Under the pieces are notes generated by a model. It ran no database searches. It was not told the origin of the DNA and saw only the letters and a program-made list of their open reading frames with translations. The translations under genes were made by a program, and so were the position numbers. A stretch of 51,442 nt of DNA. Origin: Miltoncostaea sp036826475 (GTDB lineage: Bacteria; Actinomycetota; Thermoleophilia; Miltoncostaeales; Miltoncostaeaceae). This document shows positions 7,796-15,890 of the stretch, piece by piece (position 1 is the first letter of the stretch; the number at the start of each line of letters is the position of its first letter). Where the stretch lies: NCBI GenBank assembly GCA_036826475.1, contig DAISWG010000024.1, forward strand, positions 1 through 51,442, given 5' to 3'.

Positions 7796-9156
7796 GCGAC
7801 CGTGGCGCCCGCGAGGGTCGGCAGGAACTGCTCGCGCTCCGTGAGGTACGCGGTGGTGTAGCGGCCCTCCGTGAACGTCGCCTCGTGGGCGATGTCCCGC
7901 AGCAGCGGCAGCGTCGTGGGGATCCCCGTGATCGACGTCTCGGCCAGCGCCCGCCGCAGCCGCGCCACGGCCCGGGGGCGGTCCGACGCCCACACGCACA
8001 GCTTGCCCAGCAGGCTGTCGTAGTGCGGCGGCACCGACTCGCCCGGCTCGCAGTGGGTGTCGACGCGGATCCCCGGTCCCTGGGCGATGCGGTAGTCGTC
8101 CAGGCGCCCCGCCCCCGGGCGGAAGTCGCGCGACGGGTCCTCCGCGTTGATGCGGCATTCGATGGCGTGCCCGCGGGCGGGCGCGACGCCGGTCATCGAC
8201 AGGAGCCCGCCGGCCGCCACGTTGAGCTGCTCGGCGACCAGGTCGAGGCCCGTCACCAGCTCGGTGACCGGGTGCTCCACCTGGAGTCGCGCGTTGAGCT
8301 CCAGGAAGAAGAACTCCCCATGCTGGTCGACCAGGAACTCGAGGGTGCCGGCCGAGCGGTAGTTCCACGCCTTCACGGCCCGCAGCGCCGCCTGCTGCAT
8401 CGCCTCGCGGGTCGCGGCGGGGAGGTGCGGCGCCGACGCCTCCTCCACCAGCTTCTGGTGGCGGCGCTGGATCGAGCACTCGCGGTCGCCGCACACCAGC
8501 GCGCCGCCCTGGCCGTCGGCCATCACCTGGATCTCGACGTGGCGGGCGCCCTCCAGCAGCCGCTCCACGTAGAGGCCGCCGTCGCTGAACGCGGCCTCCG
8601 CCTCCCGCTGCGCCACCTCGAACGCGTGCGCCAGGTCGGCGGGGCGCTCGACGCGGCGCATGCCCTTGCCGCCGCCGCCCGCCGCCGCCTTCAGCAGGAT
8701 CGGGAACCCGGCGCGGTCGGCGGCCTCGAGGGCCGCCCGGACGTCCTGCACCGGTCCGTCGGAGCCCTCCAGCACGGGCAGCCCCGCCTCGCGCGCCGCC
8801 GCCTTGGCGGCGATCTTGTCGCCCATCCGCTCCATCACCTCGGGGGACGGGCCCACGAAGGTCACCCCCGCCTCCGCGCACGCGCGGGCGAACGCCGGGT
8901 TCTCCGACAGGAAGCCGTAGCCCGGGTGCACGGCGTCGCATCCGGTGATCTCGGCGGCCCCCAGGACGTTCGAGATGTTGAGGTACGAGTCGCGCGCCGC
9001 CGGCGGCCCGATGCACACCGCCTCGTCGGCCAGGTCGACCGCCAGCGTCTCGGCGTCGGCCGTCGAGTAGACCGCGACGGTGGGGATGTCGAGCTCGCGG
9101 GCTGTCCGGATGACCCGGACCGCGATCTCGCCCCGGTTGGCGACGAGGAGCTTCAC
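7792..9156 (-). CDS. accC: Acetyl-CoA carboxylase, biotin carboxylase subunit
   Basis: ATP-grasp enzyme (454 aa) that carboxylates biotin on the carrier protein using bicarbonate. Seen: KLLVANRGEIAVRVIRTARE at the N-terminus, the nucleotide loop KAAAGGGGKGMRRV, ERDCSIQRRHQK-type motif (here DRECSIQRRHQKLVEEAS), the LEFLVDQ/FFLELNARLQVEHPVTE active-site strand and CRINAEDPSRDFRPG. The GTG start at 9156 overlaps the stop of the accB fusion gene. The partner carrier is therefore the unusual fusion protein upstream. No accA/accD carboxyltransferase genes are in the window, so they must lie elsewhere. Confidence 0.96.
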   Translation of the reverse strand: MKLLVANRGEIAVRVIRTARELDIPTVAVYSTADAETLAVDLADEAVCIGPPAARDSYLNISNVLGAAEITGCDAVHPGYGFLSENPAFARACAEAGVTFVGPSPEVMERMGDKIAAKAAAREAGLPVLEGSDGPVQDVRAALEAADRAGFPILLKAAAGGGGKGMRRVERPADLAHAFEVAQREAEAAFSDGGLYVERLLEGARHVEIQVMADGQGGALVCGDRECSIQRRHQKLVEEASAPHLPAATREAMQQAALRAVKAWNYRSAGTLEFLVDQHGEFFFLELNARLQVEHPVTELVTGLDLVAEQLNVAAGGLLSMTGVAPARGHAIECRINAEDPSRDFRPGAGRLDDYRIAQGPGIRVDTHCEPGESVPPHYDSLLGKLCVWASDRPRAVARLRRALAETSITGIPTTLPLLRDIAHEATFTEGRYTTAYLTEREQFLPTLAGATVA

Positions 9157-10922
9157 GGCTCGATGAGGAACAGGAGCTGGCCGAACTCGGCGGGCGCGCC
9201 GTCCTCCAGCGCCACCGTCCGCACCGTGCCGGACACGTCGGCCACGATCTCGTTGAACAGCTTCATCGCCTCGATGAGGCAGAGGGTCTGGCCCGCCTCC
9301 ACCGTCTGCCCCACCTCGCAGAAGGCATCCTGGTCGGGCGCCGGCCGCCGGTAGAACGTGCCCACCATCGGGCTGTCCACCCGCACCAGGCCCTCGTCCG
9401 CGTCGTCCTCGGCCGCGCCCTCGCCGGTGGCGCCGCCGCCGCCCGCCGGCGCCGTGCCGGCCACCGCGCGGCGCACCGTGACGCGCGCGCCGGAGATCTC
9501 GACGCTCACCTCGGCCTCCTGCGAGGCCTCGACCACGCTCACCAGCGTGTCGAGCAGGTCGCGGTCCACCGCCGGCTGGCCGGGGCGGCTCGCGGCCTCG
9601 GCGCCGAGCGAACGCCGCCGCTCCACCACCGGCTCGGTGGCCTCGCCGAACATCGCCCACAGCACCAGGTCCTCGTCGGCCAGGCCCTGCGGAGCCTCCT
9701 CGGCCACGGCCGCGCCGTCCCGGCGGGGCGGCTCGCCCGGGTCGTTCTCGCGGGCGACCTCAAGCACCTGGTCGGACACGGGGCCCCGCAGCCGGCCGGA
9801 CCGGCCGAGGGCGATCGGGATCAACTCCGGCTCGATGTCGGCCCAGCGGCGGCCGTCGATCACGTGCCGGGCGGCCTGCGCCAGGACGGCGGAGCCGAGC
9901 GGGTAGGCCAGCGTCGCGGCGCCGACGTCGCGCGCGACGGCGGCCGATTCGTTGGCCACGGCCACGAGGCTGCGCGACAGGCCCAGGCGGCCGAGGCGGG
10001 AGATCAGCCCGGCCTCCAGCGCCGGCGGCACCGCGACGGCCGGCCCGAACACGGCGGCCGCCGCCTGGCGCAGCCGGTCGGCGGGCAGCATCGGCCCCAC
10101 GACCCGGGCGGCGCGGTCGATCGCGGTGGGCGCGCACTCCAGCGTGCGCCCGCCCCCGACGAGCGCGGCGCGCAGCGTCTCGGCCGACGGCCGGGCCGAC
10201 ACCAGCGCCACCGGCCCGGCGGACGCCTGCACCGCGGACGCCCCGGCCTGCACGGCCGCGGTCGCCGCGAGCGGGGCCAGGCCGCCGGGCGCCTGCACCT
10301 GCACCTCGATCGGCAGGCCCGTCGCCTCGGCCGCCCGCGCCACCAGCGCGCCCAGGGCGGCCGGAGAGATGTGGCCGGCGCCGTCGGACATGCACAGCGT
10401 CCGCGCGCCCGGCAGGGCCGCCAGGGCCCGCGCCTCGTCCATCCAGCGGGCGTCCGCGATGTCGGGGGCCGGGCCGATGATCAGGGTGGGGACGAACTCG
10501 GCGCCCGCCTCCTCGCATGCCCGGGCGACCGGCTCCAGCGCCTCCGGGTCGTTGAGCGGGTCGGTCGCCCGGATGCGGGAGACCCCCGAGTCGGCGGCGC
10601 ACAGCACGAAGCGGCGCACCAGATCCGGCGCGAGCGGCGCGTCGCCCCACAGGTTGCGCGCGCCCACCACCACGCCGACGGGCGTGCGGTTCGCCTCGCG
10701 GAGCACGGCCCGCAGCCGGTCCCAGGGACTCTCCGAGCGCGCCTCCAGGGCCGCCCGCGCGCACCGCGCGTCGAGCGCCTCCAGCACCCGCGCCCCGACC
10801 TCCGAGAGCGCGGCGGCGGCGGCCGCGAGGTCGTCGGTGCCCACTGCGGTGCCCCAGGGGAAGGGGGCGAGGTCGCGCAGGGTCGCATCGACGTAGCCGA
10901 CGGCATCGGAGGGCGGCGTCAC
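9153..10922 (-). CDS. AccB biotin carrier fused to a degenerate carboxyltransferase (OadA/PycB-like) domain
   Basis: A 589-aa protein. Residues ~1-240 form a TIM-barrel of the HMGL/5S/oxaloacetate-decarboxylase alpha type, opening with VDATLRDLAP (canonical DTTLRDGxQS). Residues ~270-395 match the PYC_OADA conserved domain (AYPLGSAVLAQAARHVIDG, IALGRSGRL). Residues ~450-589 are an ordinary AccB: helical start DRDLLDTLVSVVEASQ, linker and biotinyl motif EAMKLF with Lys554. The carboxyltransferase metal site looks destroyed: the carbamylated Lys of the IKDMAG motif is Ser179 (CMSDGAGH), and the HxH ligands are Gln208 and Gln210 (EVQVQ). The Asp of the first strand (D12) remains. The GTG start has the Shine-Dalgarno AAGGGAG. 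It is coupled to accC. The likely role is biotin carrier of acetyl-CoA carboxylase, with the barrel structural or regulatory. Confidence 0.85.
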   Translation of the reverse strand: MTPPSDAVGYVDATLRDLAPFPWGTAVGTDDLAAAAAALSEVGARVLEALDARCARAALEARSESPWDRLRAVLREANRTPVGVVVGARNLWGDAPLAPDLVRRFVLCAADSGVSRIRATDPLNDPEALEPVARACEEAGAEFVPTLIIGPAPDIADARWMDEARALAALPGARTLCMSDGAGHISPAALGALVARAAEATGLPIEVQVQAPGGLAPLAATAAVQAGASAVQASAGPVALVSARPSAETLRAALVGGGRTLECAPTAIDRAARVVGPMLPADRLRQAAAAVFGPAVAVPPALEAGLISRLGRLGLSRSLVAVANESAAVARDVGAATLAYPLGSAVLAQAARHVIDGRRWADIEPELIPIALGRSGRLRGPVSDQVLEVARENDPGEPPRRDGAAVAEEAPQGLADEDLVLWAMFGEATEPVVERRRSLGAEAASRPGQPAVDRDLLDTLVSVVEASQEAEVSVEISGARVTVRRAVAGTAPAGGGGATGEGAAEDDADEGLVRVDSPMVGTFYRRPAPDQDAFCEVGQTVEAGQTLCLIEAMKLFNEIVADVSGTVRTVALEDGAPAEFGQLLFLIEP

Positions 10923-10964
10923 AGATCTCCCTTCAGGGGCACGGGGACAGCAGGCTAGCGGGGC

Positions 10965-11525
10965 TCACGCGCGGGCGGAGTACTCCCGCGTGCGGGTGTC
11001 GATCTTCAGCCGGTCGCCCTCGTTCACGAAGAGGGGGACGTCGATCGTGGCGCCGGTCTCCACCTCGGCCGGCTTGGTCACGTTCGACACGGTGTCGCCC
11101 TTCACCCCCGGGTCGGTGCGGGTGACGCTCAGCTCGACGAACGTCGGCAGCTCCACCTTGATGGGCGCGTCGCGCACGAACAGCACCTGCACGTCGGTGT
11201 TCGGGGCCAGCAGGTCGACGTTCTCGACCAGCGACGCCGCGACGGGCAGCTGCTCGTAGGTGGAGTTGTCCATCAGGTAGAGGTCGTCGCCGTCCCGGTA
11301 CAGGAACTGCATGGTGCGGCTCTCGGTCGTGACCCGCTCGACCTTCTCGCCCGCGCGGAACGTCTTGTCGACCACCGAGCCGCTGGTCATGTTCTTGAGC
11401 TTGGTGCGGACGAAGGCGCCGCCCTTGCCCGGCTTGACGTGCTGGAAGCTGACGACGCTCACCAGGTCGCCGTCGACGTCCAGGACGTAGCCGTTCTTCA
11501 GGTCGTTCGTGGTGATCATCCCCAT
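10965..11525 (-). CDS. efp: Elongation factor P
   Basis: Translation factor (186 aa, three beta-barrel domains) that enters the ribosomal E site and rescues polyproline stalling. The modifiable loop KPGKGGAF carries Lys34 from the chosen start, as in the Lys-type EF-P. The C-terminal motif GDRLKIDTRTREYSARA is characteristic. The ATG has an upstream GGGGGAG Shine-Dalgarno on the minus strand; an internal ATG two codons later is an alternative. It lies 22 nt downstream of pepQ and 42 nt upstream of the accB fusion. No epmA-like or other modification gene is adjacent. Confidence 0.96.
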   Translation of the reverse strand: MGMITTNDLKNGYVLDVDGDLVSVVSFQHVKPGKGGAFVRTKLKNMTSGSVVDKTFRAGEKVERVTTESRTMQFLYRDGDDLYLMDNSTYEQLPVAASLVENVDLLAPNTDVQVLFVRDAPIKVELPTFVELSVTRTDPGVKGDTVSNVTKPAEVETGATIDVPLFVNEGDRLKIDTRTREYSARA

Positions 11526-11547
11526 GCGAGTCGCTCCCCCGTCGTTC

Positions 11548-12627
11548 TCATCTGACCGTCCGCAACCCCTTCGGGGAGTGCGACAGCACCTCGGACCCGT
11601 CCTCGGTGAGGATCACGAGGTCCTCGATCCGCACGCCGCCCTCGCCCTCGAGGTAGATGCCGGGCTCGATCGTGATCGCCATCCCGGCCGCCAGCGCGTC
11701 GGCCGACTCGGGCCGCACGCCGGGGCGCTCGTGGATCATCATGCCCACCCCGTGCCCCAGGCCGTGGCCGAAGTGGTCACCGTAGCCGCCGTCGGCGATC
11801 CGGGCCCGGGCCACCGCGTCCAGCTCGGCGGCGCCCATGCCGCCGCGGGCGGCCGCCATCGCGGCCTCCTCGGCGTCCAGGCACAGCCGGTAGATCTCCT
11901 CTAGCCGCGGCGGGAGCGGGCCGGTCGCGACCGTGCGGGTCATGTCCGAGCAGTACCCGTCCACCACGGCGCCGAGGTCGATCACCACCAGGGTGTCGGG
12001 CGGGATGACGTCGGCGCCGGGCACGTGGTGCGGCCGCGCCGCGTTGGGGCCGGCGGCGACGATCGTCGCGAAGCTGGGCTCGGTGGCGCCCGCGTCGAGC
12101 ATCGCCCCGTGGAGGGCGAACGCCACCTCCCGCTCCGTCCGGCCCACGATCCCCTCGGCGAGCACCGCCTCGAGCGCCTGGTCGACCGCGGCGGCGGCCC
12201 GGCGCATGGCGTCGACCTCCTCGGCGTCCTTGATGACGCGCAGGCCCTCCACGAGCCCGCGGGTGGGCTCGGTGGCCAGCCCGCCGAGCAGCTCCCGCAG
12301 CCGGTCGTAGCGCGCGACGGTGAGGCTGTCGGCCTCGACCCCGATCGCGCCGCCCGCCGCCACGTCGCCCACGCGGGCGGCCACGTCGGCCAGCAGGTCG
12401 CGCCGCCCGATGACGACCTCCGCCCCCTGGACCTGCTCGGCCGCCGCCACCTCGTAGCGCGAGTCGGTGAGCAGCACGCGGCCTCCCGTCCCGATCAGCG
12501 CCACCCCGTTCGAGCCGACGTAGCCGGTCAGGTAGCGCACGTTGGCGAGGTCGGTCACGATCAGCGCGCCGAGGCCGCGCTGCTCCAGGAGCGCGAGGAG
12601 CCGCTGCTGGCGGGGGGTGGGGTTCAT
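11548..12627 (-). CDS. pepQ: M24-family Xaa-Pro dipeptidase/aminopeptidase
   Basis: Cytosolic metallopeptidase (359 aa) that cleaves Xaa-Pro bonds. The N-terminal creatinase-like domain (residues ~1-125, LIVTDLANVRYLTGYVGSNG) is followed by the pita-bread catalytic domain with the five metal ligands: Asp in VVIDLGAVVDGYCSD (two), His in GHGLGHGVGMMIHE, Glu in ITIEPGIYLEG and Glu in VRIEDLVIL. The ATG start overlaps the aroQ stop as ATGA. It precedes efp, a classic pairing. Whether it is a dipeptidase or aminopeptidase cannot be told from sequence alone. Confidence 0.92.
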   Translation of the reverse strand: MNPTPRQQRLLALLEQRGLGALIVTDLANVRYLTGYVGSNGVALIGTGGRVLLTDSRYEVAAAEQVQGAEVVIGRRDLLADVAARVGDVAAGGAIGVEADSLTVARYDRLRELLGGLATEPTRGLVEGLRVIKDAEEVDAMRRAAAAVDQALEAVLAEGIVGRTEREVAFALHGAMLDAGATEPSFATIVAAGPNAARPHHVPGADVIPPDTLVVIDLGAVVDGYCSDMTRTVATGPLPPRLEEIYRLCLDAEEAAMAAARGGMGAAELDAVARARIADGGYGDHFGHGLGHGVGMMIHERPGVRPESADALAAGMAITIEPGIYLEGEGGVRIEDLVILTEDGSEVLSHSPKGLRTVR

Positions 12628-13070
12628 GCGAGCTCCTCCCGGAGGCGGTCGAGGGCGTCCCGGTAGCCGTCGGGGCCCTTCCCCCACACGGCGGCCAGGG
12701 CGATGTCGCGGACCACGGAGATCCGCCGGTGCGGCTCCCGCGCCTCGACGTCGGACAGGTGGACCTCCACGAACGGCGCGCCCAGCAGCTCCAGCGCGTC
12801 GCGGATCGACCACTGGTAGTGGGTCCACGCCCCGGGGTTCACCACCGCGCCGTCCACCGCGCCGGCCAGGCCGTGGACGTGCTCCAGGAACGCGCCCTCG
12901 TGGTTGGTCTGGAAGGCGGCGACGGCCATGTCGCGCTCGGCGCCCCAGCCCCGGACCCGGTCCTCCAGCTCGCGGAGCGTCAGCGTGCCGTAGTGCGCCG
13001 AGGGCCGGCGCCCCAGCTGGTCGAGGTTGGGGCCGTGGAGCAGCGCGATGCGCAGGCGGGGGGCGCTCAC
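12624..13070 (-). CDS. aroQ: Type II 3-dehydroquinate dehydratase
   Basis: Third step of the shikimate pathway: trans-dehydration of 3-dehydroquinate by a small dodecameric flavodoxin-like enzyme (148 aa). Conserved elements: HGPNLDQLGRRP...HYG with the catalytic Tyr on the flexible loop and its Arg, FQTNHEG, NPGAWTHYQ with the catalytic His, VEVHLSD with the second His, and the AREPHRR arginines. NLDQLG differs from the usual NLNLLG. The GTG start overlaps the aroB stop (GTGA). A type II enzyme in an aroC-K-B-Q-pepQ-efp order is the standard arrangement. Confidence 0.93.
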   Translation of the reverse strand: MSAPRLRIALLHGPNLDQLGRRPSAHYGTLTLRELEDRVRGWGAERDMAVAAFQTNHEGAFLEHVHGLAGAVDGAVVNPGAWTHYQWSIRDALELLGAPFVEVHLSDVEAREPHRRISVVRDIALAAVWGKGPDGYRDALDRLREELA

Positions 13071-14161
13071 CGGCGCAGCTCCTCGATGGCCGACACCAGG
13101 CGGTCGCCCGGGGGGCTCACCTTCAGCCGCACGTCGCCCGGCGCCGCCAGCATGACCATGTTGAGCGCCCCGGCGGCGGCCTTCTTGTCGCGCCCCATCG
13201 CCTCGAGGATCGCCGGGGTGGGCACCTCGGGCGCCAGGCGGACGGGCAGGTCGTGCCGGGCGAGCACCTCTGTCGCCCGCGGCCGGACGGCTGGGTCGAG
13301 GCCCACGGTCTGCTCCGACAGCCGGAGCGCCGCCAGGAGCCCCAGCGAGATCGCCTCGCCGTGGCGGTAGCGGCTGTAGCCCGCGGCCGCCTCGATCCCG
13401 TGGCCGACGGTGTGGCCCAGGTTGAGGGACGCCCGCAGGCCGTGGTCGTGCTCGTCCTCGGCGACCACCCGCAGCTTGTGGCGCACGCAGCGGCGGATGA
13501 GCTCGTGCAGGTCGCCCGCCGGGCCGGGCAGGGCGGGCCACGACTGGACCGTCTCCCACAGGTCGCCGCCCTCCAGCAGGCCGTACTTGACGATCTCGGC
13601 GAAGCCGCAGGCGAGCTCGCGCGGCGGGAGCGTGGCGAGCAGGTCGGTGTCCATCACCACCAGGTCGGGCTGCCAGATGGCGCCGACGTAGTTCTTGCCC
13701 TCGGGCAGGTCGATGCCGGTCTTGCCGCCGATGGCCGAGTCGACCATCGCCAGGAGCGTCGTGGGGACGTGCACCAGGCGGATGCCGCGCTGGTAGCTGG
13801 CGGCCACGAAGCCCGCCAGGTCGCCGACCACGCCCCCGCCCACCGCCACGACCGCGTCGTGGCGGCGCAGGCCGGCCTCGGCGGCCAGGCGGGTGAGCCG
13901 CTCGAGCTGCGCGAACGACTTGGACCCCTCGCCCGGCGGGACGCTGGCGCTGATCACGCGGACGCCGCCGCCCTGGAGCGCCGCGCGCGTGCGCCGCGCC
14001 ACCTCGGGCAGGTTGCCGTCGCTCACGAGCAGGACCGTGGTGCTCTCGCGTCCGTCCCAGATCTCGCTGATGCGAGGCAGCAGCCCCGACCCGAGGTGGA
14101 TCGGGTAGCGGACCGCCCCCCACTCGGCCCACAGCGTCGGCGCCGGAGCGGACACGCTCAC
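13067..14161 (-). CDS. aroB: 3-dehydroquinate synthase
   Basis: NAD+- and metal-dependent cyclisation of DAHP to 3-dehydroquinate, second step of the shikimate pathway. Seen: the glycine-rich NAD motif VAVGGGVVGDLAGFVAASYQRG, the VPTTLLAMVDSAIGGKTGID signature, KNYVGAIWQP, the metal-binding ELACGFAEIVKYG and the NLGHTVGHGIEAAAGY histidines. 364 aa, normal length. The GTG at 14161 overlaps the aroK stop as GTGA; a second GTG two codons later is possible. Coupled downstream to aroQ. Confidence 0.95.
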   Translation of the reverse strand: MSVSAPAPTLWAEWGAVRYPIHLGSGLLPRISEIWDGRESTTVLLVSDGNLPEVARRTRAALQGGGVRVISASVPPGEGSKSFAQLERLTRLAAEAGLRRHDAVVAVGGGVVGDLAGFVAASYQRGIRLVHVPTTLLAMVDSAIGGKTGIDLPEGKNYVGAIWQPDLVVMDTDLLATLPPRELACGFAEIVKYGLLEGGDLWETVQSWPALPGPAGDLHELIRRCVRHKLRVVAEDEHDHGLRASLNLGHTVGHGIEAAAGYSRYRHGEAISLGLLAALRLSEQTVGLDPAVRPRATEVLARHDLPVRLAPEVPTPAILEAMGRDKKAAAGALNMVMLAAPGDVRLKVSPPGDRLVSAIEELRR

Positions 14162-14673
14162 CTGCCGACCTCGGCGGCCTCCCGGGCGGCCCAGGCGGCG
14201 ACGCGCGCCGCGACCTCGTCGACGGGCCCGTCGGCATCGACCGCCAGGTCGGCGGCCTCGCGGTAGTTCGGCTCGCGCGCCGCCAGCCGGCGGGCGAATC
14301 GCGCCTCGTCGGTGGCGAGCGGGCGGTCCGAGTCCTTCACCCGCGCCCACGCCACGCCGGGGCTCGCCCGGAGCCAGACCACGTCCGCGGTGCGGCGCAG
14401 CAGGTCGCGGGTGCGCGCGCTCTCCACCGCGCCGCCCCCCAGCGCCAGCACGCCGGCGTCGCCGGCCAGGAGGTCGCGGATCACGCGCTCCTCGGTGCGG
14501 CGGAACCACAGCTCGCCGCGGCGGGAGAAGATCTCGGGGATCGGCATGCCCGCCTGCTCCTCGATGACCCGGTCGGCGTCGCTGAACGCCCGGTCCAGGC
14601 GGTTGGCGACCCGCCGGCCGACCGACGTCTTCCCCGCGCCCATGTAGCCGGTGAGGACGAGCCAGCGGGCCAT
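14158..14673 (-). CDS. aroK: Shikimate kinase
   Basis: P-loop kinase that makes shikimate-3-phosphate. Walker A GYMGAGKT is at residues 9-16, the shikimate/Mg-binding DADRVIE follows, the RRGELWFRRTEERV segment carries the conserved Arg and ALGGGAV is the Walker-B-like GGG motif. The lid Arg is in the KDSDRPLA segment. 171 aa, normal length. ATG start 13 nt after the aroC stop; its stop overlaps aroB. Confidence 0.95.
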   Translation of the reverse strand: MARWLVLTGYMGAGKTSVGRRVANRLDRAFSDADRVIEEQAGMPIPEIFSRRGELWFRRTEERVIRDLLAGDAGVLALGGGAVESARTRDLLRRTADVVWLRASPGVAWARVKDSDRPLATDEARFARRLAAREPNYREAADLAVDADGPVDEVAARVAAWAAREAAEVGR

Positions 14674-14686
14674 CAGTGCCCCATGC

Positions 14687-15847
14687 TCAGCTCGCGATCT
14701 CGACGCGGTATCGCTCGACCGCCGCGTCGAGGTGGGCGATCGAGTCGCCGCCGAACTTCTCCAGCAGCGCCTGGGCCAGGACGAACGCCACGGCCGCCTC
14801 GGCGACGACGGCCGCGGCCGGGACGGCGCAGATGTCGGAGCGCTCCTTGAAGGCCTGGCGGGGCTCCTTGGTGGCGACGTCCACCGACGCGAGCGGCCGG
14901 GTCAGGGTGCTGATCGGCTTCATGACCGCCCGGATCAGGACCGGGGCGCCGTGGGTCATGCCCCCCTCGATCCCGCCGGAGCGGTTCGTCCGGCGGAAGA
15001 AGCCGCGGTCGGGATCGTGGAAGATCTCGTCGTGGGCCTGGCTGCCGGGGAGGCGGCCGAGCTCGAAGCCAGCGCCGATCTCGACGCCCTTGATCGCCTG
15101 GATCCCCATGATCGCCTGGCCGAAGCGGCCGTCCAGGCGGGCGTCGCCGCTCACGTGGGAGCCGAGGCCGGGGAGCGGATCGAAGGCCCAGACCTCGAAG
15201 ACGCCGCCGAGGGTGTTGTGGTCCTGGCCGGCCGCCTTGATCGCGGCCTTCATCCGCTCGGACGCCTCCGGGTCGAGGCATCGCACGGGGCTCTCGTCGA
15301 CGCCGTCGAAGTCGGCGACGCCGAGGTCGTCGCGGAGGGGCACCGCCTCGTCGCCGATCCGCACGACGTGGCTGCGGATCTCGGTGCCATAGCGGCGCAG
15401 GATCGCCTTCGCCACCCCGCCGGCCGCCACCCGGGCGGCCGTCTCGCGGGCGCTGGCGCGCTCCAGGATGGGGCGCAGGTCGTCGGTGCCGTACTTGAGC
15501 ATCCCCGCCAGGTCGGCGTGGCCGGGGCGCGGCAGCGTGATGGGCTCCACCTCGTCGTGCGGCTCCCAGATCGCCATCCGGTCGGCCGCCCACTTGGGGA
15601 AGTCCAGGTTGGTGATCTCGAGGGTCAGCGGGCTGCCGATGGTGCGGCCGTGGCGGAGCCCCGACTTGACCTGGACTCGGTCGGTCTCGATCTTCATGCG
15701 CCCGCCGCGGCCGTAGCCGAGCTGCCGGCGCGCCAGGTCGGCGTCGATGTCGTCGGGGACGAGCGGGAGGCCGGACGGCAGGCCCTCGACCACCGCGAAG
15801 AGCGCGGGGCCGTGGGATTCCCCGGCTGTGCGGTACGTGAGTTGCAC
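14687..15847 (-). CDS. aroC: Chorismate synthase
   Basis: Last step of the common aromatic pathway: FMN-dependent anti-1,4-elimination of phosphate from EPSP. The N-terminal TAGESHGPALFAVVEGLPSG, RRQLGYGRGGRMKIETD and the RPGHADLAGMLKYG/RASARET motifs are the standard family signatures. 386 aa. First gene of the long minus-strand operon running to 6738. It starts at a GTG with TACACT 8 nt upstream and no Shine-Dalgarno. Confidence 0.96.
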   Translation of the reverse strand: MQLTYRTAGESHGPALFAVVEGLPSGLPLVPDDIDADLARRQLGYGRGGRMKIETDRVQVKSGLRHGRTIGSPLTLEITNLDFPKWAADRMAIWEPHDEVEPITLPRPGHADLAGMLKYGTDDLRPILERASARETAARVAAGGVAKAILRRYGTEIRSHVVRIGDEAVPLRDDLGVADFDGVDESPVRCLDPEASERMKAAIKAAGQDHNTLGGVFEVWAFDPLPGLGSHVSGDARLDGRFGQAIMGIQAIKGVEIGAGFELGRLPGSQAHDEIFHDPDRGFFRRTNRSGGIEGGMTHGAPVLIRAVMKPISTLTRPLASVDVATKEPRQAFKERSDICAVPAAAVVAEAAVAFVLAQALLEKFGGDSIAHLDAAVERYRVEIAS

Positions 15848-15855
15848 GACGCCGC

Positions 15856-15861
15856 AGTGTA
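15856..15861 (-). promoter_or_regulatory. -10 element TACACT for the aroC operon
   Basis: TACACT lies 8 nt upstream of the aroC GTG, which would leave a leader of about one or two bases. It sits 14 bp from the divergent -10 at 15876-15881. Confidence 0.5.
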
Positions 15862-15875
15862 ACCCTCATCGGGGA

Positions 15876-15881
15876 TAGAGT
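15876..15881 (+). promoter_or_regulatory. -10 element TAGAGT for the LolA/RseB-like gene
   Basis: TAGAGT ends 9 nt before the ATG at 15891. It is divergent to the aroC -10 within a 43-bp intergenic space. No Shine-Dalgarno is present, so a leaderless or near-leaderless mRNA is likely. Confidence 0.45.
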
Positions 15882-15890
15882 GCGCCCAGG

